From positions 47,215,840 through 47,279,839 of the forward strand of contig CM049322.1 of NCBI GenBank assembly GCA_026874595.1: DNA of 64,000 nt. Reading direction: 5' to 3'. Of this stretch, positions 48,401 to 57,803 are shown in pieces. The notes under the pieces were generated by a model that was not told the DNA's origin, searched no databases, and saw nothing but the letters and a program-made list of their open reading frames with translations. Position numbers and translations under genes: made by a program. This stretch comes from Sipunculus nudus. Lineage: Eukaryota; Annelida; Sipuncula; Golfingiida; Sipunculidae. Each line of letters opens with the position of its first letter. Position 1 is the first letter of the stretch.

Positions 48401-50536
48401 AGGTTAAATTCACAATATAATTCAAGACAATACTTACAAAGATGTAGATGTGTGTGTGTGCGTTGATGTGTCAATACGACAGTCCTTCACATTAAAATTA
48501 CAGGATATTTTTACTGAGTCCGTGGTTCGTATAAAAACCAATAAAGTCCAGTTCCTTCAGAGATCTCTGGTTACTGTTTTGTGTAGAATCAAGCGTATGG
48601 TTAGCAGCATATAGTCTTTCTGAGTTTAGCGATCTTCAACTGATCTTGCTTGTCAGCGACCCGGGTAGGTTTACGATCACATGAATGCAATAGCGCCCTT
48701 TGTTTACGTTGAGCTTAGAGTCCTTGACCTTGCTCGTGTAGCAATGGGTTCACGGCTTACGGCGGTTATGTTTCTAGGTCAAGCTGAACTAGGCCGGCAG
48801 GTGACAAACGCTCTCTCACTTTATCGCCAATACGAAGCTCCGTCGGCAGCACGGCTGAGTTCTTATGAGCTGGGTCCTTGCCTCACGTAGAAGCTTGTTT
48901 CTATGCCGTTCCTGGCGTTTCAATGTTCTTATTCCCGTGCGTGCGTGCTGCCACCTCAAGCTTCAAGACCCAACTGAAGGCAGCTTCCAGCGTCTCTCCC
49001 TGAACTCTGACGTCACAATCGTCGTCACAATACGGCGATCCGGTTCTCTGATTGGCTCATTTCTCAAGTGTCCCATATAAGGATATATGTGACCTAGTTT
49101 GACTGTTAGCGTCACCTTGGCGACCCACATACCAGAAATAATTACACACGATGCGTGACACGGATAAATCAGCTGATAGCCGATGGGATTCCATACAAGA
49201 ATACACAATATATATATATACAATCAAGACCTGTCAACGCTTTAGGATGACGTTTCACGTCAATATCAATAGAGAACAGACTTCGTTAAACTATGATACA
49301 AAACACCGTACATATTGTCACCGATATCTGGTGACATCCCTAGTGCCCTTATCAAATTACCCCCATGCATCCTAAGATACAGTAACTGTTCGACAATTTA
49401 GTGTAATTCACAGTCAGTGTACGCTCACCTTCGTGCATGACGGTTATACCGCTACACTCAAATATATTGTGAACTGTGGTGGAACATGTCAGTTTTTGTT
49501 ACCTTTCCATACGCTTTAGCAGAACCCGAGTAAGTTTGCCAAGAAATGACGATGAACAATATTATGACTTGAGCGGGATGATGATGCGATATTTATGATT
49601 TATAGCTGTTTTACTGCCCGTATTCTAAAACCTGGCGTCGATTAACTAAAGTTGTTTCCTTGAAACTTCTGTTAAACTAGGCCAGAGGTTAGTCGTTTTG
49701 TGTATTTTAAGTGTTTTATATAAATGGGCGTTAGTCCGCCAAAATAATCAAAACATTCAAAAGGGACATATGGCGCCAAATCATACAAACCAGTGTTTTG
49801 CATTGAGTATATTGCAAGTAGTAACCCTTCAACTTCCGTACATAAGCAGATAGCCACGTAAGATAACATTATTTTCTGTTAGTTAGCGTTGTTGTGTTTA
49901 TTAACAGTTTTTTTTAAGCACGCTCATAAATATCTCAGAGGGGTTAAAAGAACTTTTTTCAAGAGGATTTAAATCGGGTTCAAAATAATATACGCAAATT
50001 AAGCCAGCATTGAAAAATATATATATATTAAAAATATCAGGTAAAGTCGGGTTTCAAGACCTTGCAACAAGATGACCTGTTTATTTCTTTATCTAATCCA
50101 GTTACGTTTTTTATTTTTTAATAATATAATATTATTGCTTGTTTATATCCTAATATGTATTCTAAGCACTCTGCGCTGGGGAGCAAGGCAAAGGGGATCT
50201 GTTGAATAGTAGTTTAGTACTGGCCTAGGCAACATAAAATGCAACGGGCAACATTAAACCCTATCAAATGTCCTCGTGCCTTAACTGCTGTTCAGTTTTA
50301 AAGTTCATATGTAATATACGAAGCTCCAAAACAAATAGGACGGACACTTGTAAACATTAGTGATACTGTGATATACTAGAACATGCGGACAAGCACTCAC
50401 TTGGTTTATATTCTTTCCATTCATCTGGAAAGTCCACACGGACATCCGCGTAAGGCTGACCAGCCAGCGCAAAAAGCATCCTTGCGGTTTCCGCTCGACC
50501 CTTACCGTCGAAGTAAACAAGCTTGTAAGATGGCAT
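39474..50536 (-). CDS. Sigma-class glutathione S-transferase, unit 4 (intron 1 holds an LTR retrotransposon)
   Basis: Exons: 50401-50536, 41697-41789, 40800-40915, 40404-40514 and 39474-39641, joining in frame to 207 aa. It starts [16 protein letters not shown] (Tyr8), with [24 protein letters not shown] and a C-terminal domain ending [10 protein letters not shown] ... KKRPQTLY. The exon 3 donor was placed at GTGGGT because this gives the same 116-nt exon as the paralogues; exon 3 then ends in acidic DEDEE. All sites are GT-AG. Intron 1 is 8611 bases, of which 6737 are a recent LTR element in the same orientation; without it the intron would be under 2 kb. The frame is open, so the enzyme is probably still made if the intron is removed. 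Closest to pseudogene GST-2. Confidence 0.93.
42600..43735 (-). repeat. 3' LTR of the retrotransposon
   Basis: By eye it differs from the other LTR only at 42844, 42927, 42990 and 43725. It begins TGTCACC and ends GGTGACA on the plus strand. Open frames inside both LTRs are identical non-coding artefacts. Confidence 0.95.
43407..43414 (+). promoter_or_regulatory. CRE palindrome in the LTR (second copy at 49008-49015)
   Basis: TGACGTCA, a perfect CREB/ATF consensus palindrome, is present in both LTRs. Its position upstream of TA-rich sequence on the element's strand fits an enhancer in U3, but the TATA box and start site are not certain. Confidence 0.4.
43736..43752 (-). other. Polypurine tract of the retrotransposon
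   Basis: On the minus strand the 17 bases AAAAGGAGGGGGTGA.. lie directly against the 3' LTR, the place and composition expected for the plus-strand DNA primer. Confidence 0.85.
43956..44591 (-). CDS. Retrotransposon pol remnant: RT connection region and RNase H
   Basis: This 211-codon frame overlaps the end of the gag-integrase frame by 38 bases in another phase. Residues about 14-60 ([17 protein letters not shown]) are the segment just after the reverse transcriptase palm. Residues 90-205 are RNase H with CDASD (D94), IEKE (E133/E135), QTDHKPL (D160) and PDFLSR (D203), all catalytic acids present. The Met at its start lies within the deletion junction and is probably not a natural start. 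No YxDD motif exists between integrase and this region. Enzymatic RNase H might be intact, but the protein cannot copy RNA. Confidence 0.85.
   Translation of the reverse strand: MILTVWTGKQSTDRPKTKKALRAFLGLTGYYRKFVPNYAEIAVPLTDLTRKGQPNKLDWKPVHENAYCSLKAKLSDPPILKLPDFSKRFYLKCDASDVGIGCILMQRHEGIMHPVAYASRKLLPRERNYSTIEKESLAIVWSVQKFEMYLACRPFTIQTDHKPLKCISKSKCANKRVMRWALVLQEFRFGIEAVSGKLNHGPDFLSRLPEC
44554..47481 (-). CDS. Retrotransposon Gag-protease-integrase polyprotein
   Basis: The 975-aa frame is uninterrupted. Residues 25-65 are a charged coiled coil; 80-250 are a gag capsid-like region ([18 protein letters not shown]); 296-309 are a CCHC zinc knuckle ([14 protein letters not shown]). An aspartic protease has its active site at D405-S-G. 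Residues 600-645 are the HHCC zinc-binding region of integrase, 670-775 its core with D673, D733 and E769 spaced exactly D,D-35-E. Residues 886-940 resemble the GPY/F module (WKGPY at 908-912). In ordinary Ty3/gypsy elements integrase is last; here it precedes the RNase H frame. The frame ends shortly after the GPY/F module at what looks like a deletion junction. Confidence 0.93.
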   Translation of the reverse strand: METLESLVRCGQALGLKDQALQDYVEARRRADEEREERARQREIEREQREIEREREARAHELEVLRLKSDSGVKEERSRDVFPKIQLPPFDEAHDQLDAFLERFERLAVCQGYDRENWALHLSPLLRGKALGTYTQLSVSEAMDYDKLKIALLKRYQMTEEGYRHKFRTCRPERGETPSQFAVRLSGYLDHWIGMAGVGGDYDGVVNLLMCEQFVNCCSRDLSMFLKERRCRDFDSMVDLAESYTEAHGVHSLIAGPRYGNNVPRPAQPVSQPREKREVERSLDGQTFKPSGGIRCYLCNELGHKARECKTSARSRPRSSPQVGRAAGDQQRYRTNFSPPYTPKQKPETMSMAVVEAETETVGAVKPEVESPSQSLGFAAQTEGGISLPVCEGLVNGKSARVLRDSGCSSAGIRESYVEPNQFTGHQVECRLFDGSVRQFPTARINVDCAYFVGTIEAMVVGDAVCDLALGNVAGARGPYDPDPTWKSERSSGIVCDGVESQKEVSSAVETRSAAREKQIPTRSLNVASPVADVSPAEFLKAEEEDGSLAPYWRLAREARNDSPFRIEDGYLVRVVSDKRGDQDGSRVVVPQTLRYDVMRMGHEAVMAGHQGIDKTHDRVRTQFFWKGMYNDIAEFCKSCPICQKTIPKGKVPGATLGQMPLIDEPWRRISMDLVGPIHPASERGHRYILTVMDYATRYPESVALKNIDTVSVADALVDIYARLGVPSEVLTDMGTQFTSDLMREVSRVLSVRQLTTTPYHPMCNGMVERFNGTLKLMLKRMCEERPRDWDRYLSAVLFAYREAPHESTGFSPFELLYGRIVRGPMRILRDLWTKRDTSVETKTTYQYVLDLQDKLSDTCALAREALNKSANRHRLLYDRGKCTRRFEAGDEVLLLLPTERNKLMVQWKGPYTIVNRVGDLDYRIKIGDKVKTFHVNMLKRYHARNEPQHILAAVAKGAPDSIHDPDGVDGETEH
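47482..48178 (-). other. Leader between PBS and gag of the retrotransposon
   Basis: About 700 bases without a significant frame. It includes a GGACGGAC-type short repeat at 47631-47680. Packaging and dimerisation signals would be expected here but cannot be recognised. Confidence 0.6.
48179..48195 (-). other. Primer-binding site of the retrotransposon
   Basis: On the minus strand TGGCGAGCGTGCCAGGA begins five bases after the 5' LTR. Starting with TGG, it is complementary to a tRNA 3' end carrying CCA. The tRNA species was not identified. Confidence 0.85.
48201..49336 (-). repeat. 5' LTR of the retrotransposon
   Basis: On the minus strand this is the transcriptional start side of the element. 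It is near-identical to 42600-43735 with a constant offset of 5601 bases and no length differences, which shows how recent the insertion is. Confidence 0.95.
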
Positions 50537-51686
50537 CTTGCTGTCACTGACACACAAAACAATAAACACATTTAGTTTGTCTTAATACCCAAACCTTGCC
50601 GCCTTGAGCTACAGAACGTCAAATGACTTATGAAGAACTGACGGTTACGTCCCCTATCAATGTACTGAGTCAAGTATTATAATAGAAATATACGATCGTT
50701 TTCGTTTAACAGGGAGCTTTGTTACTATTGTTATGGACAATGTGGTATCAAAATATTTGCGCCACCATGTATCTTATTTTGCACACAACTGCTACTGTCA
50801 TCAAGAAATTATTTGGACTTCATTTATAGCACATTTTGGTCTTAGAAGAAATTGTCACTGTTCTGCTTATATCCGCCATGCCATTACAGTGAGGAAATGT
50901 GTGTGGCAAATATGTGGGACATAGCTTTATACAATGCCTGTATTACTCAGGGATATACACGTTTTTAAAATGTATAATGCCTATTTTTTAACTATAATTG
51001 ATCCAAATATAAATAATTTGATATGTGGGATCCTATTATAATTTGCTCCGTTTAAAATAAAATATAGAGTTCCTGTGTATCTTATTATCTCACTTTAGTG
51101 TACATGTGAGATGTTGGCTGAGGTGTACTACCAGATTCAACAGTTCAGTAATCCTTTGTGGTTAGCCAAACCTTGCTCATTATAACGTTCCTGCCTTGGT
51201 TTTGCTGGGCCGGACAGAGCACTGGGAGTAGGGTTGGGTATCCGGCTCGCGGCACACGCTCGACCGATCAATCGGACCGATTTTAGCATTCGACAGGGGA
51301 CTCGGTTAGGACTACCATTGAAAATGGCGGGCTGTACCACGGAGGGCCGGACTTTGGACCGGGCGACCCTTCGAGGTGACGTCATAATATGGATGACGTC
51401 GACCTTCCTTCGGTTTCGCGGAATTCCCGGGTGAAGCGATGTGTACTCACTGTACCCCGCTTACCCAGGGCATCATGGTTATAATATTACTAAGTATCCA
51501 ATCAGCATGTAAATACTCTGTTTCTGGCATTATGGACTCTATACATTGTCTTTTCATCATATAACATCTCTCTACATGTTCCCACTTTATAACCACCTGA
51601 CGAAGACGTCTTTGTACTTCGAAAGCTCGTGTGTTAATAAACTAGATAGTCTATCTAAAAGGCGTCACTGTTTATCCTAAACTTCG

Positions 51687-51732
<46 letters not shown>

Positions 51733-51969
51733 TCTAGCCCACTTTGTGTCATATCGGTTAATAGAAAATCGCATTTATTGTTACAAAAATCTGAAAGACC
51801 AAACCATTTCCTATGTAAACAAAAATAAATCTGACCGTTTAATATCATGGAATATTGTCATAATCCTGTTTATTGTTATGCTTGGCTCCCTTGACAGTGA
51901 TACCAGTTCGTAGTTTATGTCACATCAAACGCCGACTCCGCGATCAATGAGTCTAAGAGCCTATTATCG

Positions 51970-52440
51970 CTCAGGCGTAGCAAACGATCACATTTCCCAC
52001 CTCTGGGCGACAGGCAAGTATAGTGATGCATGTGGCTGACTCGCCGTCATTTAGCAAATATAGATCATTGCGTTGCTTCGTAGGTTAACAAGGGCGATGT
52101 TAGCGATCACATGTCTACATAATGAACTCCTGGCCTTTGAAAGGCCGCGGTTTATACTTTGGTGACGTTTGGCCTTGATGATATAAAGCACGAGCTGTTT
52201 ACATTGCTTACGACTGGAAATCGCCTAAAAGGGTAAAAGAAAAGCTTGAGGATTTGTAAGCACTAGATGAGATACCCGGTCCAACTTCAATCTCAGAATG
52301 TTGACAATGGCTTGACGATGCCCGCATCCCGGAAAGTCCTATCATAAAAACGACCATGGTTTTTGAGTCATTGATAAGACATACTGAAATTAAGAGCATT
52401 AGTCGGGAAAGAATTATCTCAAATTAATACGCTACGCATA
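51970..52440 (+). repeat. Dispersed repeat, inverted relative to 10975-11460
   Basis: Matches the reverse complement of the segment in GST-1 intron 2 along its length. No open frame or clear termini. Probably a non-autonomous mobile element present in both duplicated blocks at unrelated positions. Confidence 0.6.
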
Positions 52441-52611
52441 ACACTATGACTGTAATGTTAAAACTTACAGGATATAAATTGTGAGGTGCGAATAAACGTT
52501 ATTCGATATGCCTTTGTGCAATTCAAGTATTCATAAACGTTTCTGTGAATGGTTGCGATTCATCAAAACGACGTCTTAACAGAAAGGGGGGTTTTCAGAC
52601 ATGTTCATATC

Positions 52612-52639
52612 TGTATATATATATATAGATATATATATT

Positions 52640-52707
<68 letters not shown>
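52612..52707. repeat. Interrupted (AT)n microsatellite
   Basis: AT repeats with GATAT interruptions ending in AAAGAGAG; positional equivalent of the microsatellite at 14615-14713. Confidence 0.9.
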
Positions 52708-52710
<3 letters not shown>

Positions 52711-53647
52711 AGAGAAAAAGAGGGCAACACGATAATCTCATCAACAGAATTGGATATTCGGGATTACCAGGTCAGAAATATCATTATCTTGTTTATTATT
52801 TGTAAACACTTCACCGTAAATAAACTCATCACCCTCATGAAATTAAACTACTCTGACTGATGATGCTCTCGATGAGTAGTTTACCATATGGAACTCTCCT
52901 CAATTACTTATCAATGTGAGCAGTGTTGCATCAACTAAGCTTCAATCGAGGATTTTAGGAGGTGTTTTACAGAAATTCCTACGAAACTCAGAACTTTAAA
53001 GGAGCCAAAATCTACTCACTTTGGGCAGTTGTTTACTGGTTATTCATGCCTGTTTATCGGTTAGCTTTCCGGTTTGTATATGAGCAGGAATGCGCAAACT
53101 AACTACTAAACCTACTAAACTACGTAACCTTTAAAAGTTAAATATTATAATACTCTAAGAGTGGCTCTCTGTTAAGAGAATTGTATCAGCACAAATAACA
53201 AAAAATATACCGACCGAATCCATATTATAATATACTACATATCTGCAGATCAGGACATGCACTGTTAAGTATAACATTTAGAATATCTCACTGACAATGG
53301 TTATACAAGGCTTGTTGTAGAGCAATTTGCAGCACTTCCTTAGTTAATATCAACTTACAAATATAGGTTATCTGTGTGTATGTGTGTATGTATATACACA
53401 GAGACTTGCTAGACAAGTTGTTTTTATCAGCTCAGAATTTCATAGGTTACGTTTGTAACCTCTGGCTTCGTACTGTCGGCTCAGGATTGTTCTTCATTCC
53501 AGGGATGCATTCGTTATTCTCGGAGCAAAGCAGTCTGCCTTCACCTTATAAATCTCATTAAATTAGCACACAGAAATCTTTCTGGTTTTACAAAGTATGA
53601 TTTCCTAGACACAGCTAGCGGGCAGAGCCAATTAATTCTAAACTTAC

Positions 53648-53720
53648 CTTGCACTTGGCTGTCTGTGCTGAATTGGGCCCTTGACTCTAACGGGACCGTT
53701 GTCTTTTTTTTTTTTTTGGT
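53648..53720 (-). other. Candidate untranslated leader exon of GST-4
   Basis: The donor CAAG/GTAAGT (boundary 53648) and preceding ACAGCCAAGTGCAAG match the GST-3 leader exon, and upstream CTACCGCG.G..GACGCTA is shared between the two. The upstream end is not defined. A homopolymer T run (53705-53719) interrupts the region, and the ATG of the GST-3 upstream ORF is missing. Confidence 0.45.
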
Positions 53721-53984
53721 TATAGTATCACGTTACAAATTGCTAGTAGCGTCCTCTCGCGGTAGGAGAAAAGAGCATGATAAGTTTCTGTTCAAGCAGA
53801 GAGAGCGACTAGGTAAACTATTCAGATTTATTAGTTCATGATTCTAAAGTGTTTGCAATGTTTTATTAGTGTTTAAGACAAGATATTTATTTTGCGGACG
53901 TCCTTTAATTATGTTTGACTAAATTAATTCGCATTACTATTGTTATAGACTTCCTTATTATACCGATATGTTTCCTAAAATAAG

Positions 53985-53986
53985 TA

Positions 53987-54036
<50 letters not shown>

Positions 54037-54055
54037 ATATATATATATACATACA
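53985..54055. repeat. (AT)n microsatellite
   Basis: AT alternation with GTAT interruptions. 53720-54660 otherwise shows no recognisable gene. Confidence 0.9.
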
Positions 54056-54660
54056 TAATATTTTTCAGACTTTTTTAACAAGAAAGTTCCTTTTCTCTGT
54101 TGATGTTAGTTGTTTATTAATTTTCAGGGATTAATATGTATAAGGGTTGATTAATACACTGCACTCTACACTGTGCATACCGAGAAGCTCAGAACAGTTC
54201 GAATCAGGAAAACTGCTCTATACAATATTTATATGAAAGTCGCACCCAGCAAGCGCCAGCTACACTTCAGAGGACGAGTGTAGATGCATAAAAATATAAA
54301 CAAAATATAAACAACCGCGACAAATTGCATGACATTGTTTCATTATGTTCTTCTATTCCTTATCATCTGCTCAACATTATTTCAAAATTTACCAATATTT
54401 GTTCTTGGGAAAGTTACTTTCAAAATGGCGTCAATGATGGCCTCCAAATCCCCGATGGCTATAAATATTTTTTTTTCATCATAGATAGGCCCCCTGTCTT
54501 CTATACTAGGTCTTCTTTCTTCTGCCACTTGGTCTTCTGTCTTCTACTACTAGGTATACTGCACTTGTTGTCATATTCACGGGGGGGGGGGCAATTTCGC
54601 GATTTTAACTTCTTAAATTTATCCCGAGGATATCTTTTACGGAATTTGATATAAATATAT

Positions 54661-55328
54661 GATATAAATGAAATTACTTAGGGAACTTATGATTTAATAG
54701 ATTTTTTAATCAGGAAATGTTTATAGATAGTTCTGCCAATTTCGAAGGAAGAAAAAGAATTCAGAAAGATTTCACGCAGACTTCAGAAAGGTAAGACACA
54801 GCCAAATGCTTCAATATCAGTTCAAACGAGTGGTAAACATACACATTAATCACCTTAATTGCTTACCTTTATTAAAAAAAACTAGTGGAACTGTTGTAGT
54901 TTTATCTGATGATCCAGAGTATACACCTTTATTGTAGCATTCTTTACATAACACTCGTTGCTAATTATACCTAATCAATATATAACATTTTCCTAAGATA
55001 ACATACCGCAAATCAGCCAAGAGAACCGGACCTGAAGAGCTTCTGGTTCACTGGAAGCTTAAGCTATATTAAACACTTTATACGACATAATCTAAAGCTA
55101 ACATCTGGTGGTGTGTGCAATCGCATGTCAACATAGGATAAAGGACTTCTGTAACCAGTATTTACAGGTTTGTTAATTGCAACCAGTATATTCTTAATTG
55201 ACCAGCATATAAAACATATAACTTTTGATTATTTAGTATCCCATCTCTGGTACCATGACAACTGGTGTTATCGGCCGTGTTAATGTGACTTTAACATGAG
55301 AACGGTCGGATTGTAAACCAACATATGA
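54661..55328. repeat. Segment duplicated at 26411-26935
   Basis: The outer end of the second duplicated block; see the matching segment upstream of GST-2. A LINE begins after it. Confidence 0.7.
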
Positions 55329-55949
55329 AAAATAGTTTACATTGTTGTCGGAGCAATGTTCCTGGCTCAATATCGGGTAGCGCCAACAGATGTCACTAGA
55401 GTGAAAGGATTGGTCTATTTTATATTAATTACTATTTGGGTAAAGACAAAGGAGCCGATCCAACTTTGCGCCTACCAAGGATTTATCATCCAAAAAATTA
55501 CGCCATGGTTACCCTATGCTTCATTGTTAAGAACCGTACAGATTATTAAATTTTATGGTTCTATATTACTGTTCTGGTACTTACGGTAGACACTATTATT
55601 TTAAAATCGAAATACATTTCAAAATATACACATATTTCTTGAAGCGTCGAGATGTATCATTTATGTAAATGAAAACTTGCACTAAAACATACAAAATAAT
55701 CAGTGCAACAAAGGCACTCAAACATCAACATTGCATTATGAAGTATAAGATGTCATCCCATCACAACATTTGTTTAAATGACATTCAAGCTCAGGATAAA
55801 CAGTTTCAACGCTAGAGATATACAGAACAGATTTAAAAGAAGGAAAACTTTTACATGAGTAAAAAATAGAAAAAGTGAATAGCATTCCTTTAAGAAACAC
55901 ACAATAAAGAAATGGACGAAAAAGTATTGGCACCTAAAAGGACTTCGGA

Positions 55950-57799
55950 AATACTATATTCCGATGGAAAAAAATTAGCAGGTAGGTTGCAGTCTTAAAG
56001 ACAAATGACCTGAATATTTAGATATTAAACAGTGAAATAAATTCCCAAGGTCGCAGTTATAATAACGTGCACAATAGATGATATTCCTTTTATAATGATT
56101 AATATTTATTTTCCAAAGAAGGATCACCCTAAAGACCAGTTATTATTTTAGAGAAAATAAGCTGTAATCCAGATCAGCTGTAATTTAGTAACGATCTGCT
56201 TAAAGATGATCTAACATAAATAAACAATTTCTTGCTGAATAACGAAAAATATAAAACGTAGATATCAAGAATACTGTTTGGGATACAGTTAAATGCGAGA
56301 TAAGAGGATATGCAATACAGTATTTAATGCGTCCGACATGAAAATAAAGGGTAAAAGAAAAAAGTCTTAGAGATGATTTCAACATATTATCTGGAAAAGC
56401 AAATGAGCCTCCTTAGGATTGTGATTAGCAATAAGAATAGGCTAAAATTAAAGAATATCTAGATAAACATTACAACTCAAGAAAGGCGCCATTTTGAGAT
56501 CAAAACTACATGGGTATGAGCATGAAGAAAAAGCACCAAATTCATTTCACAGTTAGTGAAACGTAATGGAATCAATAAACAAATTCTTTGCAAAGAATGG
56601 AGAGCAAATATATGATAAAGATACTTAATGAAATGTAGTCAATATTATGTTGAGTTATATAAAAACAAGATACACGGTCATACCCGACCGTACAGAATGC
56701 CCTTTTTAAAACATCCTTATGTCACTAAACTTTGTGACAGGATGCCCTTGAATTGTCAAACCCACTAACAATTTCAGAATGCTTAAAGCATTAAAACAGT
56801 TCAAATGTGACAGGTCAAGGACTTTATGACTTTACATCAGAGTTCATTTTTTTAAAGTGCCACCTGCTCACAGGAACACGGTTCTCTTAGGAAGAACAAA
56901 AGCAAGTCGTTCTCCCTTTACTTCTAAAAATAAATCTGAGAAATTTATAGAAAAATATGGCGACCTGATCTCTACTACCGGCCGATTATAAAAAATGGCC
57001 AAAGCATCATCGAATAGGTTAAAAGCATATTTATCGACACTGATAATCACTAATCAAACAGGTTTCCTTCCTGGTAGATATATCGGAGTAAACATTAGAA
57101 TAATACAAGGTATCTTTAACCTATCTTCCATTTCAAAGGATTCGTTATAATTACTGATCGATTTTTAACAAGCTTTTGATACCTTAGAATGGGTTTTCTG
57201 TGGAAAGCGTTAAAAGAGTATAATATTTCTGAATACAATGCATGTTAGTTCATGGACAAATGTCTTGTATACAAATATAAGCAGCTGTTTGCCAAACAAT
57301 GGGTATTTTCTCCATTTTTTCGAGATCAGGAGAGGCGATCGACAAGTGTGTCCCCTTTCACCTCTGTTCTTTGTTTTAGCCCTGGAAATTATTGCAATAA
57401 ACATAACGAACAATAATTCACTTAAAGGAATCATGATTGGCAAAATGAAATTAAACTCCCACAACTTGCAGATGACAGCACATGTTTTATGCCTGACTTA
57501 CCATCCGGCTCTCATGGTTACTCTATCGCGTGTCTATGTTCCATGTACAAAGGAAAAACATTATCCAGGCATAAAATTAATAAATGTTTCTATTTGGTGT
57601 GGAAAACCATCAAAGATAAAATATGATGTAATTAATACGAAAACCAAAGTTGGAGGCATTGAAGTGATTGATTATACACAGAAAACAAGGCCTTAAAACT
57701 AAGTTGGATGAAACGAATCATGTCAAATTTTGTCCCTATATAAGAAATGATTATTAATGCATAATAAGAAAATCTTACTATTGAAAAGATACGATGTGC
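55950..57799 (+). pseudogene. Degenerate L1/Tx1-like LINE, 5' part
   Basis: Protein fragments can be followed in shifting frames: ARSRAIWYEHEEKATKF-like sequence near 56480-56540, NQTGFLPGRYIG near 57052-57087, QAFDTLEWVF near 57167-57195, then RRGDRQVCPLSPLFFVLALE near 57330-57390 and IWCGKPSKIKY near 57590-57625. Order and wording match L1/Tx1-type reverse transcriptases, with RGVRQGCPLSP-like block 4. The catalytic YADD is not intact (QMTA near 57465-57480). Many stops occur. It is interrupted at 57800 by a TTAA-flanked element and resumes at 59944. Confidence 0.8.
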
Positions 57800-57803
57800 T
57801 TAA

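Larger units (their letters stand above)
42600..49336 (-). mobile_element. Young LTR retrotransposon, Ty3/gypsy with Gmr1-like domain order, RT core deleted
   Basis: Two 1136-bp LTRs (42600-43735 and 48201-49336) flank a 4465-bp interior. A five-base target duplication, TCCCT, lies at 42595-42599 and 49337-49341. LTR ends are inverted TGTCACC/GGTGACA. On the minus strand the order is LTR, PBS, gag with zinc knuckle, protease, integrase, then the end of reverse transcriptase and RNase H, PPT, LTR. No env-like frame is seen. The reverse transcriptase fingers and palm are absent. GST-2 has the same intron without the element (an empty site near 22910-22945). The LTRs differ at about four positions, so the insertion is recent. 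Confidence 0.95.
50547..53647. other. 5' flank and leader intron of GST-4
   Basis: Begins at the conserved acceptor of exon 1 (boundary 50546). Blocks align to the GST-1 flank (13450-14150 and 14820-15370). It contains a CRE palindrome at 51377-51384, a GC-rich insert at 51190-51440, a retroelement-tail-like block (51597-51680), the inverted repeat partner of the GST-1 intron element (51970-52440) and AT microsatellites at 51690-51729 and 52612-52707. No coding exon recognised. Confidence 0.55.

Noticed and set aside
57238-57696. 152-codon frame as a host gene
   Set aside because: Its middle part is an L1/Tx1 reverse transcriptase block with disrupted catalytic motif and broken flanking frames; a LINE remnant.
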